A program made the translations under genes and the position numbers. A stretch of 35,550 nt of DNA from Candidatus Bipolaricaulis sp. (GTDB lineage Bacteria > Bipolaricaulota > Bipolaricaulia > UBA7950 > UBA9294), in assembly GCA_028713635.1 (NCBI GenBank), contig JAQTNX010000007.1:1-35550 (forward strand), in the 5' to 3' direction. This document shows, piece after piece, positions 6,999 through 15,728 of the stretch; within the stretch, counting starts at the first letter, position 1, and each line of letters starts with the position of its first letter. The notes below the pieces were generated by a model. The model saw only the letters and a list, made by a program, of their open reading frames with translations, did not search any database and had not been told where the DNA came from.

Positions 6999-9626
6999 CT
7001 AGCCTCCGAGCGAACGCAGATTCGCCCGAAGTCGGTCGCGCTTGTGGCTGAACTCGGCCTGCTTCCCTCGCTCCTTCTCGACGACATCCTCCGGGGCACG
7101 AGCGAGGAACCTGCCGTTCGCGAGCGTGGCCTCGACCTTGGCCAAGTCAGCCTCAGCGGCCGCGAGGTCGGCGCAAAGCTTCGCCCTCTCGGCGGCGATG
7201 TCGATCCACTCGGCCAGCGGGACGAACAGCTCGGCGTCGGCCAGCACCTGGCGCGCCGACCCGTCCGGCGGCGTCATCTCCGACGCCACCGTCCACGACG
7301 TTGCTCCCGAGAGCGACGCGAGCACGGCCTCCTTCTCCTCCAGGAGCTTGCGCAAGGCCTTGTCCTTCGTCTTGACCAGGGCGGCCAACTTGGCCGACGC
7401 CGGGACGTCCAGCTCGGAGCGAATCGAGCGAACGCCCACGACGATCTCCTGGAACGCCCGCATCAGCTCCTCGGCCTCGCCGTCTCGGTCACCGGCCTCC
7501 GGGAACGCCGCGATGGACACGGAAGCCGGCTCCTCGCCGAGGGCCTGCCAGATCTCCTCCGTCACGAACGGGACGAACGGATGCAGGAGCTTCGCGATCT
7601 CGCGAAGCAAGTGGTAGAGAATTCCTTTCACTCCGTCGTCGGGGGAGTCGGCAAGGCGCACCTTGACGATCTCGAGGTACCAGTCGCAGACGTCGTGCCA
7701 TACGAAGTTGTAGATCTCCTCGACGGCAAGGTGAAAGCTATAGGCCTCGAGGTGCGTTCGCGCCGCGGCAACGGTCGACGCCAGGCGCGAAAGGACGTAG
7801 CGGTCCTCGACCTCGGTGAGCCGCTTCGGGAGCGCAGGCCGCTCGTCGCCGAGGTTCATCAACACGAAGCGAGCCATGTTCCAGATCTTGTTCAGGAAGT
7901 TCCGCCCTTCCGTGAGGTCGCCCCACGGCATGCGGACCGTTCGTCCCTTGCCCGTCGTCCGCGCCATGGCGAGCCGCAACGCATCGGCGCCGTACTCGCC
8001 GATCAGGTCGATCGGGTCGACGCTGTTCCCCTTCGACTTCGACATCTTCTGTCCCTTGTCGTCGACGATGAGGGGCGTGATGTACACCGTGCGGAAGGGG
8101 ACGTCGTCCATGAAGTAGAGCGACGCCATGACCATCCGCGACACCCAGAAGAAGAGGATGTCGAACCCGGTCAACAGGAACGACGTCGGGAAGAACGTCG
8201 CAAGGTCGTCCGTCGTCTCCGGCCACCCCATGACCGAGAACGGCCACAGCCACGACGAGAACCACGTATCGAGCACATCCTCGTCTTGACGGAGCTCGAC
8301 CGAGCGCCCGTAGTGCTTCTTCGCCCGGACGACCGCCTCGGCCTCCGTCTCCGCCACGAACTCGCGCCCGTCCGGCCCGTACCAGACGGGGATCCGATGC
8401 CCCCACCACAGCTGCCGCGAGATGCACCAGTCCCGTATGTTCTCGAGCCAATCGAAGTAGAGCTTCGTCCACCGCTCGGGGACGAACTGGATCCGCCCCT
8501 CCTTCACGGCGGCGATCGCCTTCTCCGCCAGGGGCTGCATCCGGACGAACCATTGCGTCGAGAGAAGCGGCTCGACGGCGGCGTCACAGCGCTCGCAGTG
8601 GCCCACTGCGTGGCGATACGGTTCGATCTTCTCGAGCGCGCCCGCGGCCTTCAGCCGCTCGATGACGGCCTTCCGCGCTTCCTCGCGCCCCATCCCCTCA
8701 AACGGACCCGCGGCGGCGTTCAGGGTGCCGTCGCCGTTCAGGATGTTGATGAACTCGAGCCCTTCCTTCTTGCCGATCTCGAAGTCCACCGGGTCGTGTC
8801 CCGGCGTCACCTTGAGTGTTCCAGTGCCGAACTCGGGATCGACAGACTCCGATCCGACGATGGGAAGACGCCGTCCGACGATTGGGAGAGTCGCGAACGA
8901 GCCGATGAGGCCCTTGTGCCGCTCGTCTTGGGGATGCACGGCGATCGCCGTGTCCCCGAGCATCGTCTCCGGCCGGGTCGTCGCAATCGTCAGGTGCCCG
9001 CCCTTCTCCAGCGGGTACCGGACGTAGTAGAGGGCGCCGTCCTCGTCCTGGTGGTCGACTTCCAGATCGGAGAGCGCGGTCCGGCAGCGCGGGCACCAGT
9101 TCACGAGGTACTCGCCGCGATAGACCAGGCCGTCCTCGTAGAGGCGAACAAAGACGTGGCGCACGGCCTTCGACAACCCGTCGTCAAGGGTGAACCGCAG
9201 CCGAGACCAATCGCACGAGCAGCCGAGGGCCTTCAGCTGATCGATGATTTCCGAGCCGTACTTCGCCTTCCAATCCCACACGCGGGCCACGAACGCGTCT
9301 CGCCCCAGTTCGTGCCGGCTCGTTCCCTCCTTCGCGAGGGCCTTCTCGACGACGTTCTGGGTGGCGATGCCGGCGTGGTCCGTGCCCGGGAACCAGCATG
9401 CCGTGTCTCCCAGCATCCTCCGGTAGCGGATCACGACGTCCTGAAGCGTGTTGTTCAGCGCGTGCCCCATGTGGAGCCGGCCCGTCACGTTCGGCGGCGG
9501 GATGACGATCGAGAAGGGAACCCTGCTAACGACGCCGACCGACGCTCGGAAGTAATCTCCTTCCTCCCAGAAGCGGTAGTTCTTCGCTTCCACGTCTGCC
9601 GGCTGATAGCGTTTCGACAGTTCCAT
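6999..9626 (-). CDS. valS: Valine--tRNA ligase
   Basis: Class I aminoacyl-tRNA synthetase charging tRNA-Val; 875 residues, as expected. The HIGH motif appears as HMGH (52-55) after PPPNVTGRL, which is diagnostic for ValS. The KMSKSKGN loop is near residue 525 and is preceded by FDILFFWVSRMV. The CP1 editing domain lies between, with TTRPETMLGDTAIAVHP around 215-232. Zinc-knuckle cysteines are visible at NWCPRC (about 177-182). The C-terminal 70 residues (ERAKLCADLAAAEADLAKVE and onward) form the ValS coiled-coil arm. A 66-nt gap separates it from ndk; no T-box leader fits in it. Confidence 0.97.
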   Translation of the reverse strand: MELSKRYQPADVEAKNYRFWEEGDYFRASVGVVSRVPFSIVIPPPNVTGRLHMGHALNNTLQDVVIRYRRMLGDTACWFPGTDHAGIATQNVVEKALAKEGTSRHELGRDAFVARVWDWKAKYGSEIIDQLKALGCSCDWSRLRFTLDDGLSKAVRHVFVRLYEDGLVYRGEYLVNWCPRCRTALSDLEVDHQDEDGALYYVRYPLEKGGHLTIATTRPETMLGDTAIAVHPQDERHKGLIGSFATLPIVGRRLPIVGSESVDPEFGTGTLKVTPGHDPVDFEIGKKEGLEFINILNGDGTLNAAAGPFEGMGREEARKAVIERLKAAGALEKIEPYRHAVGHCERCDAAVEPLLSTQWFVRMQPLAEKAIAAVKEGRIQFVPERWTKLYFDWLENIRDWCISRQLWWGHRIPVWYGPDGREFVAETEAEAVVRAKKHYGRSVELRQDEDVLDTWFSSWLWPFSVMGWPETTDDLATFFPTSFLLTGFDILFFWVSRMVMASLYFMDDVPFRTVYITPLIVDDKGQKMSKSKGNSVDPIDLIGEYGADALRLAMARTTGKGRTVRMPWGDLTEGRNFLNKIWNMARFVLMNLGDERPALPKRLTEVEDRYVLSRLASTVAAARTHLEAYSFHLAVEEIYNFVWHDVCDWYLEIVKVRLADSPDDGVKGILYHLLREIAKLLHPFVPFVTEEIWQALGEEPASVSIAAFPEAGDRDGEAEELMRAFQEIVVGVRSIRSELDVPASAKLAALVKTKDKALRKLLEEKEAVLASLSGATSWTVASEMTPPDGSARQVLADAELFVPLAEWIDIAAERAKLCADLAAAEADLAKVEATLANGRFLARAPEDVVEKERGKQAEFSHKRDRLRANLRSLGG

Positions 9627-9692
9627 CTCGACCTCCGTGCGACTGGGTTTGCGTCGAACGTTCTCGTCGGGGCGCCGTGCGCCCGAGGGGAT

Positions 9693-10142
9693 CTACGTCC
9701 AGACCCCCATGGTCATCTTGTAGCCGTAGAGCTCTTCGGGCTCAAAGAACAGGGCCAGCTCGCGTTGCGCCGAGGCCAACGAGTCGGATCCGTGGACCAG
9801 GTTCATCGTGAGGTTGAGCCCGAAGTCGCCGCGGATCGTCCCCGAGCCCGCCTTCTGCGGGTTGGTGACGCCCATGAGGTTCCGCACGACCTCGACGGCG
9901 TTCTCCCCTTCAACCGCCAGAGCGACGACCGGAGACGCGGTGATGAACGCGAGCAGCTCGGGATAGAACGGCTTCTCGAGGTGCTCGGCGTAGTGCCGCC
10001 CGGCCAGCTCTTCGTTCACCTGCAGCATCTTCAGCCCGGCGATCTTCAGGCCCTTCTCCTCGAAACGGGAGATGATCCGCCCGACGAAACCCCGCTGAAC
10101 GGCGTCGGGCTTGCACAAGACGAGCGTTCGTTGTATGGCCAT
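9693..10142 (-). CDS. ndk: Nucleoside diphosphate kinase
   Basis: Transfers the terminal phosphate of ATP to nucleoside diphosphates via a phosphohistidine. With the ATG at 10142 the protein is 149 residues, the usual length, beginning [15 protein letters not shown]. The active-site histidine is His117 in MNLVHGSDS. The ATP-binding text [20 protein letters not shown] is intact. An upstream in-frame ATG at 10178 would add 12 unrelated residues. The later start is preferred because AGGAGG lies 10 nt before it, straddling the dprA stop, so ndk is coupled to dprA. Confidence 0.96.
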   Translation of the reverse strand: MAIQRTLVLCKPDAVQRGFVGRIISRFEEKGLKIAGLKMLQVNEELAGRHYAEHLEKPFYPELLAFITASPVVALAVEGENAVEVVRNLMGVTNPQKAGSGTIRGDFGLNLTMNLVHGSDSLASAQRELALFFEPEELYGYKMTMGVWT

Positions 10143-10156
10143 TCCTGGTTTTCCTC

Positions 10157-11260
10157 CTACGGCTTGCGCGCGTAGCACCCTCCGTCCACCTCCACGACGA
10201 GATCCTCCAACTGAAGAAGGAGCAGGACGTGCGACGCTTCGGTGGGCGAGAGATCCGCGCGGGCAATGATATCGTCAATGTGGACCGGTTCAAGACTGAT
10301 CAGCTCATACACACGGCGTTCCCGATCGGTCAGGGTCACCTCGTCCGCGGCCTCCTCGACGGACGGTGCGCCACGGACGATCCGCCGCAGGTCGGCGAAC
10401 TCCTCGAGGATGTCGTCCACCGACTCGACGAGCTTTGCTCCCTGTTTGATTAAGCGGTTCGTTCCCGCCGACGTCGCCGTGGAGATGTTCCCGGGAACGG
10501 CGAACACCTCACGCCCCTGCTCGAGGGCGAGCCGCGCCGTGATGAGCGAGCCGCTCCGCTCCGGCGCCTGCACGACCACCACGCCGCGCGACAACCCGGA
10601 GAGGATCCGGTTCCGCTGCGGGAACGTCCACTTCGCCGGCCGCATCCCAAGCGGGTACTCCGAGAGCACGATCCCCTCGACGGCGATTCGCTCGTACAGC
10701 GGCTGATTGCGCTTCGGGTAGGGGACGTCGACGCCGCAGCCGAGAACCGCCACGGTAAGCCCTCCGACGTCGAGTGCTCCCTGATGGGCCGCGGCGTCGA
10801 TTCCGGCGGCGAGCCCACTGACCACGGTGATCCCGCGAAGCGCAAGCTGGCTCGCCAGTTTGGCTCCGACCATCTTCCCGTACTGCGTCCCACGACGGGT
10901 GCCGACAATCGCGATCGCCTTCGACGTATCGAGCGGAAGGCGACCGCGTGCGTAGAGAGCGAGCGGCGGATCGTCGATCTCGCGAAGCAACGTCGGGTAC
11001 TCCGCATCGACGAGCGTCACGATCTCTACCCCGGCCTTCTCCGCCTTCTCCATCTCCTGGTCGACGGCCGAATCGCTCCGTCCCGACGCAATGGCCTCTC
11101 CGAGCACAGCCGATCCGAACAGCTCGCAGAATCGGCCCGCCGGCGCGTCCCAGATCGCCGAGAACGATTCGAAGTGAGCGAACAGCCGCTTCGCCCGCTT
11201 CGGGGTCAGCTGCGGGATCAGGTTCAGCCCGATGAGACATTCCTTGTCTGTTCGGTTCAT
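10157..11260 (-). CDS. dprA: DNA processing protein DprA (Smf)
   Basis: DprA binds incoming single-stranded DNA during transformation and loads RecA. 367 residues: an N-terminal helical region (1-90), a Rossmann-like DNA-binding domain (about 100-300) with [10 protein letters not shown] (the GSRxxS-type motif), [14 protein letters not shown], and [25 protein letters not shown], then a C-terminal winged helix (about 310-367). All conserved blocks are intact, so it should be functional. No Shine-Dalgarno sequence precedes the ATG, and a promoter lies only about 8 nt upstream, so the mRNA may be leaderless. It heads the operon that runs to cdsA. Confidence 0.95.
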   Translation of the reverse strand: MNRTDKECLIGLNLIPQLTPKRAKRLFAHFESFSAIWDAPAGRFCELFGSAVLGEAIASGRSDSAVDQEMEKAEKAGVEIVTLVDAEYPTLLREIDDPPLALYARGRLPLDTSKAIAIVGTRRGTQYGKMVGAKLASQLALRGITVVSGLAAGIDAAAHQGALDVGGLTVAVLGCGVDVPYPKRNQPLYERIAVEGIVLSEYPLGMRPAKWTFPQRNRILSGLSRGVVVVQAPERSGSLITARLALEQGREVFAVPGNISTATSAGTNRLIKQGAKLVESVDDILEEFADLRRIVRGAPSVEEAADEVTLTDRERRVYELISLEPVHIDDIIARADLSPTEASHVLLLLQLEDLVVEVDGGCYARKP

Positions 11261-11268
11261 GGCGCAGA

Positions 11269-11297
11269 AGCCTAGGATGCGTGGTCCGTTCGGTCAA
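11269..11297 (-). promoter_or_regulatory. Promoter of the dprA-ndk-valS-folC-uppS-cdsA operon
   Basis: On the minus strand, TTGACC (11297-11292), 17-bp spacer, TAGGCT (11274-11269). The predicted start, near 11262, is within 2-3 nt of the dprA ATG at 11260. The -35 is good and the -10 weak. Confidence 0.42.
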
Positions 11298-11368
11298 CCT
11301 CCTTCGACATTGTCATCGATGGCGACGTTCGATGCGATTCGGGGGCGCCCTGTCGAGCCCTCCCGATC

Positions 11369-11397
11369 TTGCTCGCCGGAGCGGATCGGACTATCAT
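11369..11397 (+). promoter_or_regulatory. tmRNA promoter
   Basis: TTGCTC (11369-11374), 17-bp spacer, TATCAT (11392-11397). Transcription would begin near 11404, giving a leader of about 15 nt removed by RNase P to produce the mature 5' end at 11420. Confidence 0.55.
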
Positions 11398-11419
11398 CGC
11401 CGTGTGGTCTTTGACATCT

Positions 11420-11780
<361 letters not shown>

Positions 11781-11795
11781 GACGTGACTCCATGT

Positions 11796-11830
11796 AGAAC
11801 CGGGGAGCAGAGCTCCTCGGTTCTGCTTTT
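11796..11830 (+). terminator. tmRNA terminator
   Basis: A 13-bp stem, AGAACCGGGGAGC with GCTCCTCGGTTCT (one G-U), a 3-base loop, then GCTTTT. It starts 16 nt after the tmRNA CCA. Confidence 0.85.
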
Positions 11831-12063
11831 CGCCACCGCCACTCCGTGCTGAATCGCCGCTTCATCTGCCGTTGCGCCGATGGCGGTGATCCGTCCCGCG
11901 AGGAAGCCCCTTCTCCCTGGGTCCATGGGCAGCCTCGATCACCGCTTGCGCCCAAGGTCCCGCCGGTGCCTTCGGCGCGAGCATGCCCGACCGCTCCGGC
12001 GATGACCAGTCGGAGGCCGCCCCACTCGCTCCAAGCTCTCTTCTCCCGTCCCTATCTCGTCTT
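11831..12063. other. Gene-free interval between tmRNA and the lipoprotein gene
   Basis: About 230 bp with only short, unconvincing open frames on either strand, none with a ribosome-binding site or recognisable protein text. I see no repeat or RNA structure worth naming here. Confidence 0.5.
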
Positions 12064-12091
12064 TTGACATCCAGCGCGCTTGACCGATAAT
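12064..12091 (+). promoter_or_regulatory. Promoter of the lipoprotein gene
   Basis: TTGACA (12064-12069, perfect), 16-bp spacer, GATAAT (12086-12091, 5 of 6). Transcription should start near 12098, leaving a 12-nt leader with an AAGGGA ribosome-binding site before the ATG at 12111. Confidence 0.68.
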
Positions 12092-12110
12092 CCGGAAGCA
12101 AGGGATTGCG

Positions 12111-12914
12111 ATGGAAACGAAGAGAGGGCTCGTGATCGTGGGGGCGGTCGGACTGCTATCGCTGTGCGGCTGTTTGTTTGAGCCGGCAGAGCCAACCCTG
12201 TCGGTTGCCTTGATTCCCGCCGCGGGACACATCCCGTACTCGGCGGAAGTCATCGCTGAGGCGCCTGCCGGGACCTTCGTCTTCACGACTCCAGACGGAG
12301 CCGTCGAGCAGAAGGACGGGCGGCTCGCTGTCGAGGTCGGTCGGCTTGGTTGGTCATGCACCGTGACGTGGACGTCGGGCGATCATGTTCTCCACGAGAC
12401 GGTCACCGCGACCGCGACGAATCCGCTCCCCGACATTCACTCCCCGCAGATTGGCGGGACGGGCGGCGTATGGAAGCTGATCCCATTCCAGCGAACCCTC
12501 ATCGACTTCTCTCGATCCATCTACGATGGGCATCTTGTCTCGATCTCCGTGCGCGGAGACTACGTGGACACGCCCTATTCGATCTTCTACCCGCCATACG
12601 AGGAAGGCGTGTGCCACGCGGAGTTTCGCCAGATGATCGTCGATGAGGCCTGTATCGTGTACCCGTTCTATGCCAGCGTCGATTCAGGCGGACCGCTGCC
12701 TTACTCGCCGACCGGGTTCGACATCGGCTACCCCACATCGCACGGCAATCCCAATGCGTTGCGCTATCTGTACGGCAGTGCTGAATCGGGGATAGGCATC
12801 CCTGCACAGACTGGCACCATCACCGCGATCGCTGAGAACGACATCGGCCAGCGCGTGACACAGTCTTTCTCCATTCCCATTGAGGCCATCCACTTCGCGG
12901 ACACTGACGACTAG
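12111..12914 (+). CDS. Putative lipoprotein of unknown function
   Basis: 267 residues. The N-terminus is a lipoprotein signal: positive METKR, hydrophobic core residues 7-18, and lipobox LCGC with the lipidated cysteine predicted at Cys21. The mature part begins LFEPAEPTLSVALIPAAG and looks like all-beta extracytoplasmic domains, with an Ig-like or PKD-like flavour in the first 80 residues (SGDHVLHETVTATATNP resembles the end of a PKD repeat). I recognise no family for the rest, which is rich in Tyr, Pro and Gly around 135-215. Aspartate is not at +2 (Leu follows the Cys), so outer-leaflet or outer-membrane transfer is possible if the cell has one. It stands alone behind its own strong promoter. 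Confidence 0.8.
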   Translation: METKRGLVIVGAVGLLSLCGCLFEPAEPTLSVALIPAAGHIPYSAEVIAEAPAGTFVFTTPDGAVEQKDGRLAVEVGRLGWSCTVTWTSGDHVLHETVTATATNPLPDIHSPQIGGTGGVWKLIPFQRTLIDFSRSIYDGHLVSISVRGDYVDTPYSIFYPPYEEGVCHAEFRQMIVDEACIVYPFYASVDSGGPLPYSPTGFDIGYPTSHGNPNALRYLYGSAESGIGIPAQTGTITAIAENDIGQRVTQSFSIPIEAIHFADTDD

Positions 12915-13466
12915 GCGCAGTCCACCGTCGTCCCGCCCGTCCCCGTCGCCCTCATCCCCGCACCGCGGATCGCCGCTACCGGGTCGGACGGGCTCGCGTC
13001 GAGGGTCACCGCGCAGTCGGCCACGTCGCACAGGGCTAGGCGAACGGTATCGTGCCGAAACCCGGGCGCGCTACGGGACCGGGACGCTCCGGCAGGAAAC
13101 GGGACACGACCCGGGTGGCCACGGTGATGAGCCCGACCCAGGCTGTGGAGGGATCGTCGGCGTGTACAGAACTGCCGCAACGGCATCCAGGTCAACGTTA
13201 TCAGAACGCGTCGCCGTCCGTCGGGCCGCTGATCTCACCTCCCACCTCCGCGCAAGGCGACTCCCATTCCGTTGGCGCCACATGGAACATCGATGGCTGC
13301 GAGTGGAATGCAGGTTCAGAAGGTTCTTCTCCGCGTCGCGCGAGGTCCACCAGACGACGCGGCCGCCTGGCAGCCCGGCGCGTCGCGGAGGAATCGCCGG
13401 TCGTCGACGGAACCCGTCCTCTTCCGAGAGCCCACTCCTCACCCACGCTGGAACGGACACGCGGCC
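12915..13466. other. Gene-poor interval, possible decayed coding remnant
   Basis: About 550 bp without a gene I can support. On the minus strand, the last 45 or so codons before a TAG at 12913-12911 have a strongly GC-biased third position and read like protein (for example VADCAVTLDASPSDPVAA). The coding signal does not continue in the same frame upstream, and pieces in other frames between 13070 and 13320 look protein-like too. A frameshifted or truncated old gene, convergent with the lipoprotein gene, is one reading; chance in GC-rich DNA is the other. Confidence 0.3.
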
Positions 13467-13495
13467 TTGCGCGCCGCGTCTCGCCCAACAAGAAT
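13467..13495 (+). promoter_or_regulatory. Possible promoter of the aminotransferase gene
   Basis: TTGCGC (13467-13472), 17-bp spacer, AAGAAT (13490-13495). It would start transcription near 13502, about 26 nt before the preferred ATG. Moderate match only. Confidence 0.35.
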
Positions 13496-13527
13496 GCTGA
13501 GACTGACACCGGGTGAGCGAGGGGATC

Positions 13528-14769
13528 ATGGCAGACGAAGCGTTCGCAGGCTCGTTCGACGAGATCATCGACCGACGAGGCACCGACAGCACTAAGTGGA
13601 GCTCCTTCGACGTGGACATTCTCCCCATGTGGATCGCGGACATGGACTTTCCGTGTCCTCCCGCGATCCTCGAGGCGCTGAGGAGTCGCGTCGAGCACGG
13701 CGTCTTCGGGTACACGGTCGAGCCCAAGGACCTGCGTCCCCGCCTCGCCGAGTACCTGGAGCGCCACTACGCGTGGAGCGTGGCCCCCGAAGCGTTCGTG
13801 TTCCTTCCGAGCGTGGTCGTCGGCTTCAACCTCGCGTGCCAGGCCGTAGCCCGTCCGGGCGATGGCGTCCTCGTCCAGCCCCCCGTCTACTATCCCATCC
13901 TCGCCGCGCCGAAGAACGCTCGCGCCGTGGCCCAGCACTGCCCTCTGTCTCGGTCGACGGCCGGGCGCTACGAGATCGACTTCGATCGTCTCGAAGGCAT
14001 GATCACGAGCCGCACGCGCCTCTACATGCAATGCAATCCGCACAACCCCGTCGGGCGGGAGTTCTCGCCGGAGGAACTCCACCGCGTCGCGGACATTGCC
14101 GTCCGAAACAGCCTCATCGTGTGCTCGGACGAGATCCACGCAGGGTTCGTCTACGACGGTCGGCGGCACACGGCCATCGCCTCCCTCGGACCGGAGATCG
14201 AGGCGCGGACCATCACCCTGACGGCTCCGTCGAAGGCGTTCAACGTCGCAGGTCTCCACTTCGCCGTCGCCGTCATCCCGAACAAGGACCTGCGAGAGCA
14301 GTACATTCAGGCGAAGCGAGGCCTCGTTCCATCCGTGAACGCCCTCGGGTACGTCGCGGCCCTCGCCGCCTACCGAGACGGAGACGCCTGGTTTGCCCGG
14401 TTGCTCCAGTACATCCAATCGAATCGCGACTTCGTCGTTGACTACATCCGCTCCGAGATGCCGGGCGTCGAGGTCGGTCCCATCGAGGCGACGTACTTGG
14501 CGTGGCTCGACTGCCGAAACGCGGGGATCCCTGGGGACCCCTACGAGTTCTTCCTCCGCGAGGCTCACGTCGCGACGATCCCCGGCGCGATCTTCGGCCC
14601 GCAGGGTGAGGGGTTCGTCCGGTTCAACTTCGCGTGCCCCCGCGCCATGCTGATCGAGGGACTCGAAAGGATGCGAAGCGCGCTCCATGAGTGGCGAGAC
14701 CGCCCGACGCCGGACGTCGTTGACGAGGCCGCAGCAACCGCCTGGCACGCCTCCCGCGTAGCGGGGTAG
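13528..14769 (+). CDS. patB: PatB/MalY-family PLP-dependent C-S lyase or aminotransferase
   Basis: A fold-type I PLP enzyme of the MalY/PatB branch, whose members cleave cystathionine or cysteine (beta C-S lyase) or act as aminotransferases. 413 residues. Numbered from the ATG: LPMWIADMDFP (32-42) is the family hallmark, YGYT-like VFGYT (59-63), CNPHNPVGR (169-177), SDEIHAGFVYDG (200-211) with the PLP-contacting Asp201, and the PLP lysine Lys236 in APSKAFNVAGLH. FVRFNFACPR near the C-terminus supplies the substrate carboxylate Arg. A GTG at 13513 is an alternative start, but the ATG at 13528 has GAGGGGATC, a good match to an extended SD, right before it. The exact substrate is not visible. 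Confidence 0.92.
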   Translation: MADEAFAGSFDEIIDRRGTDSTKWSSFDVDILPMWIADMDFPCPPAILEALRSRVEHGVFGYTVEPKDLRPRLAEYLERHYAWSVAPEAFVFLPSVVVGFNLACQAVARPGDGVLVQPPVYYPILAAPKNARAVAQHCPLSRSTAGRYEIDFDRLEGMITSRTRLYMQCNPHNPVGREFSPEELHRVADIAVRNSLIVCSDEIHAGFVYDGRRHTAIASLGPEIEARTITLTAPSKAFNVAGLHFAVAVIPNKDLREQYIQAKRGLVPSVNALGYVAALAAYRDGDAWFARLLQYIQSNRDFVVDYIRSEMPGVEVGPIEATYLAWLDCRNAGIPGDPYEFFLREAHVATIPGAIFGPQGEGFVRFNFACPRAMLIEGLERMRSALHEWRDRPTPDVVDEAAATAWHASRVAG

Positions 14770-14807
14770 ACTCTCGCCACTTCGGGCAAGGGGGAATCAA
14801 CTCCGCT

Positions 14808-15728
14808 GTGGACCGCACTGCGCTTCGCGTACAGGAGATTGTCAAGGACTTCGATGGACTCCGCGCCGTCGACGGGATCAGCCTCGAGGCGAGCCGCGGC
14901 GAGATCCTCGGCTTCCTCGGGCCGAACGGCGCGGGGAAGACGACATCCATCCGCATCATCCTCGGGATCTTCGAGCCCGACGAGGGAGAAGTCTCGATCC
15001 GCCTCGGCGGGCTCACCGGCCGCCTTCTGAAGGAGCGCACCGGGTACCTGCCCGAGGAGCGGGGCCTCTACTCGGACGCGACGGTGCTCGACGCGCTGGT
15101 CTACTTCGCCGAGCTCAAGGGCTTGCGTCGCGCCGACGCCCGCCAGCGTGTGCTTCGCTGGCTCGGCCGGTTCGACTTGGTCCCGTGGGCCCACAAGAAG
15201 GTCGAGAAGCTCTCGAAGGGCATGCAGCAGAAGGTGCAGTTCATCGCCGCCGTGGCCCACGAGCCCGACCTGCTCGTCCTCGATGAGCCGTTCTCCGGCC
15301 TCGACCCGCTCCACCAGGATCTTCTGAAGGACGTCATCCGCGAGCTGCGGGATGCGGGCGCCGCGATTCTGCTCTCGGCGCACCAGATGAACCAGGTCGA
15401 GGAGTTGTGCGACCGGGTCTTCCTGATCCACCGGGGACGCCAGGTCTTCTACGGAACCCTCGACGAGATCAAGTCCCAGAATGGCGAGCACGTCGTTCGC
15501 CTTCGATTTGAGGGATCGGCCGAGTCGCTCGCCGCGCTTCCCGGGGTTGAGAGCCTCGCGATCCGCGGCGATCGCGCGTCCCTCCGCCTCGGGCGGGGCG
15601 CGTCCCCCGACGCGTTCGTGCGCTCCTTGCCCGCGGCACTCACCGTGCGCGAGCTCTCCGTGACGAGGCCCCCGCTACACGACATCTTCGTGCGCGCGAT
15701 CGAGAAGGAGAACCATGAGGCTGCGTAG
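14808..15728 (+). CDS. ABC transporter ATP-binding protein (NatA-like)
   Basis: The ATPase of an ABC-2-type exporter; its permease is the next gene, overlapping by 14 nt. 306 residues. Walker A GPNGAGKTT (38-46), signature LSKGMQ (135-140, the variant normal in this subfamily), Walker B LLVLDEP (155-161) with catalytic Glu160, D-loop SGLDP, and H-loop His192 in LLSAHQ. Residues 225-306 form the C-terminal domain (DUF4162-like) typical of NatA/YhaQ proteins. GTG start; a purine-rich AAGGGGG sits somewhat far upstream, so the start is less certain than the family. The substrate is unknown; NatAB relatives export sodium, others antibiotics or toxic compounds. Confidence 0.92.
   Translation: MDRTALRVQEIVKDFDGLRAVDGISLEASRGEILGFLGPNGAGKTTSIRIILGIFEPDEGEVSIRLGGLTGRLLKERTGYLPEERGLYSDATVLDALVYFAELKGLRRADARQRVLRWLGRFDLVPWAHKKVEKLSKGMQQKVQFIAAVAHEPDLLVLDEPFSGLDPLHQDLLKDVIRELRDAGAAILLSAHQMNQVEELCDRVFLIHRGRQVFYGTLDEIKSQNGEHVVRLRFEGSAESLAALPGVESLAIRGDRASLRLGRGASPDAFVRSLPAALTVRELSVTRPPLHDIFVRAIEKENHEAA

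Noticed and set aside
9627-9692. T-box leader in front of valS
   Set aside because: Only 66 nt separate ndk and valS, without the T-box sequence or a terminator hairpin.
5934-10175. A 1413-codon open frame on the plus strand
   Set aside because: It lies antisense to folC, valS and ndk, all clearly recognised. Open antisense frames are expected in GC-rich DNA with this codon bias; the translation is Arg/His/Asp-rich without domains.
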